DNA of 18,984 nucleotides, taken from assembly GCA_937924555.1 (NCBI GenBank), contig CALDSN010000091.1:1-18984 (forward strand). The letters are read 5' to 3'. The notes under the pieces are model-generated. The model was not told the origin of the DNA. It was given only the letters and a program-made list of their open reading frames with translations, and did no database searches. Shown piece by piece: positions 6,653 through 14,343 of the stretch. The position numbers and the translations under genes are program-made. Position 1 is the stretch's first letter. Each line of letters starts with the position of its first letter. This stretch comes from an uncultured bacterium. GTDB taxonomy: Bacteria; Cloacimonadota; Cloacimonadia; Cloacimonadales; Cloacimonadaceae.

Positions 6653-8509
6653 ATGTCTCTGAAACGAATTGACCTGCTAATCTGCTGCGGTTCCGGATGT
6701 ATCAGCGCCGGTGCCCTGAAGATTAAGGAACGCTTTCACGAGGTTCTGCAAGAAAAGAACCTCGCCAACGAAATCAACATCATCGAAACCGGTTGTATGG
6801 GACCCTGTGATTACGGTCCCGTGATGGTTATTTACCCGGAAGGAACTTTTTATAAAGCCGTAAGCCCGGACGATGTTGAAGAAATCGTTAATGAACACTT
6901 TATCAAGGGCCGTCCCGTGGCAAGACTTATGCTGCAGGATGAAGAGAACACTTTCAGCACCCAAAAGGAAGTACCCTTCTACCAGAAACAGGTTAAGGTT
7001 GCCCTTGCCAATTGCGGATACATCGATCCCGAAAGCATGGATGAGTATATCGCAACCGGCGGTTATGAAGCCCTTGGAACCGTGCTTACCACCATGAGCC
7101 CGCAAGAGACTATCGACCTCATCAAGAAGTCCGGTCTGCGTGGACGCGGTGGCGGTGGATTCCCCACCCATATCAAATGGCAAATGGTGCACGACAATGC
7201 ATCAGATGAAAAGTATGTTATCTGCAACGGTGACGAAGGTGACCCAGGTGCCTTTATGGATCGCTCCCTGTTGGAAGGCGACCCACATCGCATTCTGGAA
7301 GGAATGATGATTGCCGCTTATGCCATTGGTGCCAACGCAGGTTTCCTGTATATCCGTGCAGAATACCCCCTTGCTATCAAGCGCATCAAACTGGCTATTG
7401 CCCAAGCCAAAGAAGTAGGTTTGATGGGGCAAAACGTATTCGGTACAAAGTTCTGCTTCGATGCAGAAGTGCGCACCGGAGCCGGAGCTTTTGTGTGTGG
7501 CGAAGAAACAGCTCTTATCCACTCCATCGAAGGCTCCCGCGGGAACCCCACTCCCAAGCCTCCGTATCCTGCCTTGCAGGGACTTTGGGGCAAGCCCACC
7601 ATCGTGAACAATGTGGAAACCTTCGGAAACATCCCCACCATCTTCTTGAAAGGTGCAGAGTGGTTTGCTTCCATGGGAACTGAGACCAGCAAAGGTACCA
7701 AGGTGTTCGCCCTCACAGGTGACATCAAGAATACCGGCTTGGTGGAAGTGCCGATGGGCATCACCCTCCGCGAGCTTATCTTTGATGTGGGCGGTGGCAT
7801 GACAGGCGGACACAAGTTTAAAGCTGTTCAGCTTGGCGGACCCAGCGGTGGTTGCCTTACTGTGGAGCACCTTGATGTGCCGGTGGACTACGAAAGCCTT
7901 AAGGAACGCGGTGCCATGATGGGCTCCGGTGGCGTAATCGTGATGAACGATACCAAGTGTATGGTGAACATCGCCAAGTTCTTTATGGATTTCTGCGTGG
8001 ATGAATCCTGCGGGAAATGCTCTCCTTGCCGTATCGGTTTGAAGCAGATGCTGGACATTCTGGAACGCATCACCAGCGGGCACGGCAAAGAAGGAGATAT
8101 TGAGGAACTTCAACGCCTCGGGGAAGCAGTGAACAAGCTGTCACTTTGCGGCTTGGGTCAATCTGCCCCCAATCCTGTGCTCTCCACCATCCGCTATTTC
8201 CGCGAAGAATATGAGGCTCACATCCGCGACAAGAGCTGTGCTACCAAAGTATGCCTGGACCTGATGCACTTCGATATAGATAAATCCCGTTGCATTGGTT
8301 GTTCTCTTTGCGCCCGTAAATGCCCTGTAACATGCATCACAGGAAGCAGAGAAGATAAATATACCATCCACCAACTTGATTGTGTGAAATGCGGAAACTG
8401 TCAGGACGTTTGCCCGGTGAAAGCAGTATCCCGCATACCCGGAATGCACCCGGAAGTTATCACCAAACGTGAAGCGGAAGCCAAAAGCGGTAACCATCAC
8501 GACGAATAA
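6653..8509 (+). CDS. NuoF/HydB/HndC-like flavoprotein subunit 1 with C-terminal ferredoxin domain
   Basis: A 618-residue multidomain subunit. Residues 1-90 are a thioredoxin-fold [2Fe-2S] domain (Cys11, Cys16, Cys48, Cys52). Residues about 120-430 are the FMN- and NAD(P)H-binding NuoF core, with RGRGGGGFP (163-171), CNGDEGDPGAFMDR, FVCGEETALIHSIEG and PTIVNNVET, and the SLBB region. The [4Fe-4S] motif is SCGKCSPC (Cys453, 456, 459) with Cys499. Two ferredoxin clusters end it (Cys547/550/553/557 and Cys577/580/583/587). This is the full architecture of HydB from bifurcating HydABC enzymes, where FMN splits or joins electrons between NADH and ferredoxin. GGAGGAGG at 6636-6643 precedes the ATG. 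It is the cluster-complete member of the two NuoF paralogues here. Confidence 0.95.
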   Translation: MSLKRIDLLICCGSGCISAGALKIKERFHEVLQEKNLANEINIIETGCMGPCDYGPVMVIYPEGTFYKAVSPDDVEEIVNEHFIKGRPVARLMLQDEENTFSTQKEVPFYQKQVKVALANCGYIDPESMDEYIATGGYEALGTVLTTMSPQETIDLIKKSGLRGRGGGGFPTHIKWQMVHDNASDEKYVICNGDEGDPGAFMDRSLLEGDPHRILEGMMIAAYAIGANAGFLYIRAEYPLAIKRIKLAIAQAKEVGLMGQNVFGTKFCFDAEVRTGAGAFVCGEETALIHSIEGSRGNPTPKPPYPALQGLWGKPTIVNNVETFGNIPTIFLKGAEWFASMGTETSKGTKVFALTGDIKNTGLVEVPMGITLRELIFDVGGGMTGGHKFKAVQLGGPSGGCLTVEHLDVPVDYESLKERGAMMGSGGVIVMNDTKCMVNIAKFFMDFCVDESCGKCSPCRIGLKQMLDILERITSGHGKEGDIEELQRLGEAVNKLSLCGLGQSAPNPVLSTIRYFREEYEAHIRDKSCATKVCLDLMHFDIDKSRCIGCSLCARKCPVTCITGSREDKYTIHQLDCVKCGNCQDVCPVKAVSRIPGMHPEVITKREAEAKSGNHHDE

Positions 8510-8518
8510 GGGGAATTT

Positions 8519-8974
8519 ATGACATTAGAAATATGCCAAAAATACGCTCCCAATAAGGATAACCTGATCCAGATATTACACGATGTTCAAGATGCTCATC
8601 CTCAGCACTACATCTCACCCGAAGCGGTGGATGTGATAGCTGAATATCTGGGAGTGCCTGCCAATCATATTTACGGCGTGCTTACATTTTACACCATGTA
8701 TAGCACCAGCCCACGCGGAAAGAACATCATTCGCCTGTGCGAATCCCCCCCATGCTACATCAAGGGTTCGGATAACATCCTTAGAAAGCTCAAAGTGCTT
8801 TTGGGTGTTCAAACCGGTGGAACATCCAAAGACGGTTTGTTCACGCTGGAACTCTGTGCCTGCTTGGGCGTTTGCGGTAATGCACCGGTGATGATGATTA
8901 ACGAAGACGTGTATGGCGACCTCACCGAAGAAAAGGTGGAAGAGATAATCGAGAGAATCAGGGGGATGAAATAA
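8519..8974 (+). CDS. NuoE/HydC-like [2Fe-2S] subunit 2
   Basis: A 151-residue paralogue of the protein at 5209, with the same fold: helical N-terminal half with HIYGVLTFYTMY, then cluster ligands Cys74, Cys79 (CESPPC) and Cys115, Cys119 (CLGVC; an extra cysteine, Cys113, lies beside it). All four ligands are retained. The order NuoE-2, NuoF-2, HydA is the usual hydC-hydB-hydA order, with the second NuoF directly behind: TAATG overlaps the stop and the next start by one base. The pair was therefore probably duplicated as a unit or acquired together. Whether both NuoE proteins sit in one complex or in two alternative ones is not visible. Confidence 0.93.
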   Translation: MTLEICQKYAPNKDNLIQILHDVQDAHPQHYISPEAVDVIAEYLGVPANHIYGVLTFYTMYSTSPRGKNIIRLCESPPCYIKGSDNILRKLKVLLGVQTGGTSKDGLFTLELCACLGVCGNAPVMMINEDVYGDLTEEKVEEIIERIRGMK

Positions 8975-10536
8975 TGAAATACTATCGCAGTCACATCCTT
9001 GTATCGATTAACGAAACCTCCATCGCTGCCGGTGTCCAGGGCTTCATCCAAGCTCTTCGCAGTGAACTTGCTAAAACTGAACTGAGTGCTGAGATTAATG
9101 TACTGGAAACCGGACCCCTTGGCTTCTTCGGTCGCGGAATATGCCTTACCGTGTATCCCGAAAATGTGAACTATGAAGCCGTTAAAGTGGAAGACATCCC
9201 AGAGCTGGTCAGCGAGCACTTCCTCAAAGGTCGTCCGCTGAAACGCTTGATGCTGGATTCCATAGGCAAATTCAGCCCTAACTTTAATTATGCCAACCGT
9301 ATCGTGCTGCGTAACTCCGGTATCATTGATCCCGAAAACATCGATGACTATATCGGTGCCGGCGGTTATGAAGCGTGGGAAAAAGCACTTACCCAAATGC
9401 AGCCTGCCGAGATTGTTGCCGAAGTTAAGAAATCCGGCTTACGCGGTCGTGGTGGTGCTGGATTCCCCGCCGGAGTGAAATGGAGCTTCACTGCTCCCTT
9501 GGAAGCTCCTCAGAAATACGTTGTGGTTAATGCCGATGAAGGCGAACCGGGAACCTTTAAAGACCGTTTGATTATGGAAGGTGACCCTCACCAACTCCTT
9601 GAAGGCATCATGATTTGTGCCCGTGCCATTGGTGCTACCAAAGCGTACATCTACATTCGTGGTGAATATAAGCTGTGTATTTCCCGCCTGGAACTTGCCA
9701 TCAAGCAAGCAAAGGAATATGGCATCCTCGGCACCAACATCTTTGATAGCGGTTTTGATCTGGATATCATGATCAAGATCGGTGCCGGTGCATATGTTTG
9801 CGGCGAAGAAACAGCCCTCATCGAATCCCTTGAAGGCAACCGTGGTAACCCCCGCTGGAAGCCACCCTTCCCGGGAGTTAAAGGCTTATGGCAAGCTCCA
9901 ACCGTGGTGAACAACGTGGAAACCCTTGCCAATGTCCCCTTCATTATTGCCAAAGGTGCCGATGAATACATGAAGTATGGCACTCCGGAATGCACCGGAA
10001 CCAAGGTTTATACCATCCTTGGTGACGTGGCTCATCCCGGTCTTTGCGAAGTGGACATGGGTACTACTCTGCGTACCATCATCAATGACTACGCAGGTGG
10101 CATGAAAAAAGGCTTCCGTTTCAAAGCTGCCCTTGTTGGCGGTGCTGCGGGTGTTATCCTTCCCGATCGCATGTTGGATGTTAAGATGGATTTCTCCAGC
10201 CTCAACCAATATGCCGCCGTGCTGGGTAGTGGTGCCATCCTTGTTATGAACGAGCACCAGAGCATCGTAGATATGCTGTGGAGCATCCTGCGTTTCTTCC
10301 GCCACGAATCCTGCGGTAAGTGCGCCCCATGTAAGAATGGAACCCAACAGCTCTACAAGCTTATCACCAAAATCAAGAAAGGTGAGGGTACCATGGAAGA
10401 TGTGGATCTGATGCAAACCATTGCCGAAACCATGCTGCACACTTCGTTCTGTGCCTTAGGTCAATCGCCCATTATGGCTATCCGTAGTGCGATTGAGAAC
10501 TTCCGTGATGAATTCATCGACATAACCAAAAAGTAA
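8974..10536 (+). CDS. NuoF/HydB-like flavoprotein subunit 2, cluster-reduced
   Basis: A 520-residue paralogue of the protein at 6653. The N-terminal thioredoxin-fold domain aligns with it without gaps over the first 52 residues, but its four ligand positions are Ser11, Ser16, Pro48 and Phe52, so the [2Fe-2S] cluster is gone. The NuoF core is intact: RGRGGAGFP, NADEGEPGTFKDR, YVCGEETALIESLEG, PTVVNNVET, and the [4Fe-4S] motif SCGKCAPC (Cys447, 450, 453) with Cys493. It ends after this domain and has no C-terminal ferredoxin pair. FMN and NAD(P)H binding are thus expected, but fewer cluster routes exist. Its place between NuoE-2 and HydA suggests it contacts HydA directly. It could be a second pyridine-nucleotide site, or a scaffold with a vestigial domain. 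Translation is coupled to NuoE-2. Confidence 0.94.
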   Translation: MKYYRSHILVSINETSIAAGVQGFIQALRSELAKTELSAEINVLETGPLGFFGRGICLTVYPENVNYEAVKVEDIPELVSEHFLKGRPLKRLMLDSIGKFSPNFNYANRIVLRNSGIIDPENIDDYIGAGGYEAWEKALTQMQPAEIVAEVKKSGLRGRGGAGFPAGVKWSFTAPLEAPQKYVVVNADEGEPGTFKDRLIMEGDPHQLLEGIMICARAIGATKAYIYIRGEYKLCISRLELAIKQAKEYGILGTNIFDSGFDLDIMIKIGAGAYVCGEETALIESLEGNRGNPRWKPPFPGVKGLWQAPTVVNNVETLANVPFIIAKGADEYMKYGTPECTGTKVYTILGDVAHPGLCEVDMGTTLRTIINDYAGGMKKGFRFKAALVGGAAGVILPDRMLDVKMDFSSLNQYAAVLGSGAILVMNEHQSIVDMLWSILRFFRHESCGKCAPCKNGTQQLYKLITKIKKGEGTMEDVDLMQTIAETMLHTSFCALGQSPIMAIRSAIENFRDEFIDITKK

Positions 10537-10556
10537 TATAAAGAGGATTAGATATT

Positions 10557-12341
10557 ATGGCTAAGATAGTCAATGTCTTTATTGATGGTCATCATCTGGA
10601 AGTTCCGGATACCATGACAATCATCGAAGCCGCAGATAAACACGGCATCCATATTCCCCGTCTTTGCTATCACCCCGATCTACCACCCACTGCCAATTGT
10701 GGCGTCTGCGTGGTTGAAGTAAGCGGTAACCCCACTCCCAAACGTGCCTGCTGCACCCCAGTTGCCGAAGGCATGAAGATTGTTACCAACTCCAAGAAAC
10801 TCCGCTCCTATCGCAAGACCTTGGTGGAAATGATTCTCTCCAACCACGATGTCGTTTGCCCCACATGTGCCGCAAACAACAAGTGCGAGTTGCAGACTCT
10901 TTCCAATAACCTCGGTGTTGATCCCGATGCACTTCCCTGCATCCTAGATAAGAAAGAAGTGGATTTCACCAGCCCCTCCATCATCCGTGATGTAAACAAG
11001 TGTATCGCCTGTGGACGCTGCATCACCGTTTGTAACGAAGTGCAGACCGTTTATGCCCTCACTTTCAGCGAACGCGGTATCGATGCACATGTGGATACAG
11101 CCTTTGCCAACGGTATGGCAAACAGCCCCTGCGTCAATTGCGGTCAATGCACCGTCTATTGCCCCACCGGTGCCCTGCGTGAGAAGAGCGAGATAGATGC
11201 TGTGTGGGAAGCCATCCTTGACCCCGACAAACATGTTGTGGTGCAAGAAGCTCCCGCTATCCGTGTGTCTCTTGGTGAGGAATTCGGCATGCCCCTGGGC
11301 AGCATCACTGCCAAGAAGATGTATGCCGCTCTCCGTAAGATTGGCTTCGATGCCATTATGGATACGAACTTCACTGCCGACCTTACCATCATGGAAGAAG
11401 GCACAGAGTGCGTAACCAAGCTGAAAGCCGGAGAGAAACGCCCGCTTATCACCTCCTGCTCCCCCGGTTGGATCAAGTTCATGGAGACCTATTATCCTGA
11501 TTTAGCAGATTGTGTTTCCACGGCAAAGTCCCCCATGAGCATGTTCGGTGTGTTAGCCAAGACCTATTATGCCCAAGAACGCGGTATCGACCCCGCCAAG
11601 ATAGTCTCCGTTGCTGTTATGCCCTGCACCGCCAAGAAGTTCGAGGCACGTCGCCCCGAAATGCGCGATAGCGGATTCCAGGATGTGGACTATGTGCTTA
11701 CCACCCGCGAATTCCTGCGTATGATCAAAGAAGCAGGTATAGACTTCGCCAAGATACAGGACGAAGATGCTGATGAAGGCATGAGCTTCTACACCGGTGC
11801 CGGAACCATCTTTGGTGCCACCGGCGGTGTGATGGAAGCTGCCATCCGCTCTGCATACACCCTCGTTACCGGTCAGGAGCTGGATAATGTGGATATCCAA
11901 GCCGTTCGCGGTCTGGAAGGCGTTAAAGAAGCCACTGTGAATGTCCCCGGTTTTGGTGATCTTCGCGTGGCAGTGGCACACGGACTTTCCAATGCCCGCA
12001 AGGTGATGGACAGAGTTCGCGAAGGCTTGAAGACAACCGGCGAATCCCCCTGGCACTTCATTGAAATCATGGCTTGCCCCGGTGGTTGCGTTGGTGGCGG
12101 TGGACAACCCTATGGCAACGACATTGCCTCCCGTGCCCGCAGAGGTCTTGCTCTTTATGAAGAAGACCGCAGCCTGCCCGTACGTAAGTCTCACCACAAT
12201 CCTGAAGTCGTCCGTATCTATGAACGCTTCTTGGGCTCACCTAATTCCGAGCTTGCCCACAAGCTTCTGCATACCCACTACTTCAAACGCTCCGTCTATA
12301 CTGGTCAGGTTACCGGCGAAGCAACCCACAAACATCACTAA
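10557..12341 (+). CDS. hydA: Catalytic [FeFe] hydrogenase subunit HydA/HndD-like
   Basis: A 594-residue hydrogenase of CpI-like modular type. NuoG-like N-terminus: [2Fe-2S] (Cys37, 48, 51, 65), then His97/Cys101/Cys104/Cys110 for the His-Cys3 [4Fe-4S]; two ferredoxin clusters follow (Cys149/152/155/159 and Cys192/195/198/202). The H-cluster domain has L1 TSCSPGW (Cys301-Ser302), L2 MPCTAKKFE (Cys357) and L3 EIMACPGGCVGGGGQP (Cys507, Cys511). The fused small-subunit region covers about 540-590 (KSHHNPEVVRIYERFLG). L1 has Ser where CpI has its second cysteine; I recall TSCSP from other HydA/HndD proteins. It reduces protons or oxidises H2 and, with the NuoE/NuoF-like subunits, should form a group A3-type bifurcating or confurcating enzyme in the cytoplasm. 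It is the last gene before the terminator. The tail ends in a His-rich THKHH. No H-cluster maturase genes (hydE, F, G) are in the window. Confidence 0.96.
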   Translation: MAKIVNVFIDGHHLEVPDTMTIIEAADKHGIHIPRLCYHPDLPPTANCGVCVVEVSGNPTPKRACCTPVAEGMKIVTNSKKLRSYRKTLVEMILSNHDVVCPTCAANNKCELQTLSNNLGVDPDALPCILDKKEVDFTSPSIIRDVNKCIACGRCITVCNEVQTVYALTFSERGIDAHVDTAFANGMANSPCVNCGQCTVYCPTGALREKSEIDAVWEAILDPDKHVVVQEAPAIRVSLGEEFGMPLGSITAKKMYAALRKIGFDAIMDTNFTADLTIMEEGTECVTKLKAGEKRPLITSCSPGWIKFMETYYPDLADCVSTAKSPMSMFGVLAKTYYAQERGIDPAKIVSVAVMPCTAKKFEARRPEMRDSGFQDVDYVLTTREFLRMIKEAGIDFAKIQDEDADEGMSFYTGAGTIFGATGGVMEAAIRSAYTLVTGQELDNVDIQAVRGLEGVKEATVNVPGFGDLRVAVAHGLSNARKVMDRVREGLKTTGESPWHFIEIMACPGGCVGGGGQPYGNDIASRARRGLALYEEDRSLPVRKSHHNPEVVRIYERFLGSPNSELAHKLLHTHYFKRSVYTGQVTGEATHKHH

Positions 12342-12359
12342 TAACACTTCACATACAAC

Positions 12360-12392
12360 AAGGGTGGAAGCTTATGCCTCCACCCTTTTTTT
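12360..12392 (+). terminator. Rho-independent terminator of the hydrogenase operon
   Basis: The 8-bp stem AGGGTGGA (12361-12368) / TCCACCCT (12379-12386), extended by one A-T pair, has a 10-nt loop and is followed by a T-run to 12392. It lies 19 nt after the hydA stop codon. On the minus strand the stem is not followed by T residues, so it serves the plus-strand operon only; the convergent minus-strand gene ends at 12407. Confidence 0.9.
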
Positions 12393-12406
12393 ATCTTACC
12401 AATCTG

Positions 12407-13423
12407 TTATTGCTGTCTATAAACCACTTCCATGGGTCCCTTCCAGTAATCATCCCAGCTTTTCAACACAGTTTGTTCACAGTTGGCATCCACAAAGTTG
12501 ATAGATGGTTTCTCCTTGTCGTAGGAGGAATCTCCCTGGTGCAGATACACCAAGCGATTATCCTTGGTCCAGTAGGGCACAAACTCATCCCCCATCCATT
12601 TATGCCCGGAGAGGGTTATCAGTTTCTCCCCCTGGAGGTTCATGCAGAAAGTACCCCCAAAGGTTCCTCTCCCCACAGAGGCGTAGCTAAACAGGATCCT
12701 CGTGCTGTCCGGGGAAACAGAGTATAATAGGGGTTCATCCTTGGGGACATCTCCATTCAATAGCTCCCCAATATCTGTCATTACCCAATCATAACCCTCT
12801 TCATTCTTGGTGTAGAGGTTGTAATACCAATCTCCCTTCAGGCTGTAGTATTTGCCGCTCTCACTGGTTATCGCAGGCGTATTCTTGAACTTATACGCAT
12901 CAGCCAGAGGTGTGAAATTGTACTTCTGCGCTGCTGATACTTTCTTTGTGCCTACATTGTACACATACTTCAGGCAGTGATCCGGGAAGTACATGCCATA
13001 GGTGACGATGATAGACACATTAGCTTCCTTGTTCAAGAGAATCTTGGCGTATGAATATGATTCCTCCTCAAAGTCTGGTTGCACCTTTAACTTAAGTAGT
13101 TGCAAGGGCTTGGGATTGGGTAATGCAATCTCATTAAGCACCAGATACTCCGTGTAGGGATCCTCATAGCGCAAGCCGGGTTCGCTCTCGGACACCAGAT
13201 AGTACAGTTTTTGTCCTGTTTTACTGAAACAGATACTCAGTACACCGGGACTGTTGTTCAGTTCTGCTTCTTCACCGCTGTTCAAATCCATCAAAGTTAT
13301 CTTGTCCATATAACGGCATGCCATCACTTCGCTGCTCTGACAAATCTCCGCTAAACTCTTGGCATAAACAGCGGCAATTACCGCCAACAACATGATTACA
13401 GTCATTGTTACTTTCAGTTTCAT
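12407..13423 (-). CDS. Secreted beta-propeller-like protein of unknown function
   Basis: A 338-residue protein with a clear Sec signal peptide: basic start MKLKVT, hydrophobic MTVIMLLAVIAAVYA, probable cleavage after Ala21. There is no lipobox. The mature part contains TolB/PD40-like beta-propeller blades, for example SPGVLSICFSKTGQKLYYLV, LLYSVSPDSTRILFSYASVG and YWTKDNRLVYLHQG, and is rich in Tyr, Lys and Asp. It should act in the periplasm or at the surface. No enzymatic motif or sorting domain is visible. AAGGAG at 13434-13439 gives 10-nt spacing to the ATG. The gene is 186 nt beyond the acyltransferase stop with a large hairpin between them, so it may be transcribed separately. A weak minus-strand -10-like TATACA at 13567-13572 would put the hairpin in its leader. 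Function unknown. Confidence 0.85.
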   Translation of the reverse strand: MKLKVTMTVIMLLAVIAAVYAKSLAEICQSSEVMACRYMDKITLMDLNSGEEAELNNSPGVLSICFSKTGQKLYYLVSESEPGLRYEDPYTEYLVLNEIALPNPKPLQLLKLKVQPDFEEESYSYAKILLNKEANVSIIVTYGMYFPDHCLKYVYNVGTKKVSAAQKYNFTPLADAYKFKNTPAITSESGKYYSLKGDWYYNLYTKNEEGYDWVMTDIGELLNGDVPKDEPLLYSVSPDSTRILFSYASVGRGTFGGTFCMNLQGEKLITLSGHKWMGDEFVPYWTKDNRLVYLHQGDSSYDKEKPSINFVDANCEQTVLKSWDDYWKGPMEVVYRQQ

Positions 13424-13452
13424 GGTAATCTACTCCTTTCCACTTCCTATTC

Positions 13453-13545
13453 CTTGCCTATGGGGTTACGGTTGAGATGCGGTTGCGCCTCCCAGCAAAG
13501 TGCTGGGCATCGCAACCGCATCTCAACCGTAACCCCATAGGCAAG
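13453..13545. repeat. 93-bp hairpin with perfect 35-bp inverted repeat
   Basis: Arm 13453-13487 and arm 13511-13545 are exact reverse complements over 35 bp, checked base by base; the arms start CTTGCCTATGG and end CATAGGCAAG. Inside lies a 3x3 internal loop (CCT/CAT), then a 7-bp stem CCCAGCA/TGCTGGG with an AAG loop. No T-run follows on either side, so it is not a classic terminator. Arm symmetry is far beyond chance. It may be a MITE-like or REP-like insertion, an mRNA-stabilising or attenuating leader structure, or a small RNA. Confidence 0.95.
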
Positions 13546-13609
13546 CCAAAGGTAACAAGAGGCAATTGTATAATGAGTAGCCCCCTGTCATGATAACATT
13601 GATAACCAG

Positions 13610-14326
13610 CTACATCTCGCTGAGGTTGTTGGCAATTAGTTGGTGAAGATGCTCTACCAATTCATGTTTGGTATTATAGAGGGGATCATCCGGCTCTATG
13701 GGAGGCAGGATGCGCATCTTGAGGTGAGTTTTATGTAGCTTCTTGTCCATTTCCATTATACGCCAACTGCCTTTGATAACCATGGGGACAATGGTGGCAT
13801 TTGCCATGGCAGGAAGCTTGAGACTGCCCACGTGAAACTCGCCCATATTGTCACTGCGGCTGCGAGTTCCCTCCGGGAATATAACCATGGGGTGTCCGGC
13901 TTTGATAACTTCGGCACTTCGCTGGAAGGATTCCATTGCCTTGCGCGCACTGCCGCGGTCAATAAACACACAGGGGATTTCGCGCATCCAGTGGCTGAGG
14001 GCAGGTATTTTAAAGAGCTCTTGCTTGGCTATGAAGCCACAGGGGATGCCGGTGAAGCCCAATACCAGCGGGATGTCGAACATACCTTGGTGATTGCTGA
14101 TGAAGCAGATATTGCGGTGCTCGGGAAGGTTTTCCTGCCCCTCTACACTAACGGTGCTGCCGGTGGTTAGGAGCGTGGTTCTTGCCCAGAACCTTACTAC
14201 CTTCTGCACCCAATTGTGATATGTTTTAGGCGGGAGAAACAGCTTAAGGACAACAAAAACCAGATAAGCCAGCATGCAACCAAGCATGAAGGCGATGAAG
14301 AATATCTTCCACAGCAGAGATTTCAT
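13610..14326 (-). CDS. plsC: 1-acyl-sn-glycerol-3-phosphate acyltransferase (PlsC family)
   Basis: A 238-residue membrane-bound acyltransferase of phospholipid synthesis, which would acylate lysophosphatidate to phosphatidate. An N-terminal hydrophobic segment (residues 8-31) anchors it. Family motifs: SNHQGMFD (catalytic His79 and Asp84), FIDRGSARKA (121-130), FPEGTRS (150-156) and VPMVIKG. Length matches the family. GGGAG lies 5 nt before the ATG, and the gene begins 17 nt after the deacetylase-like gene, so the two are probably cotranscribed with lon. It could instead acylate a lipid A or aminolipid precursor, as some PlsC paralogues do; substrate is not resolved by these motifs. Confidence 0.92.
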   Translation of the reverse strand: MKSLLWKIFFIAFMLGCMLAYLVFVVLKLFLPPKTYHNWVQKVVRFWARTTLLTTGSTVSVEGQENLPEHRNICFISNHQGMFDIPLVLGFTGIPCGFIAKQELFKIPALSHWMREIPCVFIDRGSARKAMESFQRSAEVIKAGHPMVIFPEGTRSRSDNMGEFHVGSLKLPAMANATIVPMVIKGSWRIMEMDKKLHKTHLKMRILPPIEPDDPLYNTKHELVEHLHQLIANNLSEM

Positions 14327-14343
14327 TACAACTCCCGAAGCGT

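Noticed and set aside
7202..8113. 303-residue minus-strand frame opposite the first NuoF-like gene
   Set aside because: It lies wholly within a strongly conserved gene, is His/Gly-rich as expected of a complementary frame, and has no family motif. The same applies to the frames at 11553-12197 (minus) and 16934-17608 (plus).
13453..13545. The 35-bp hairpin as a Rho-independent terminator
   Set aside because: No U-rich tail follows on either strand, and the stem is much longer than those of normal terminators.
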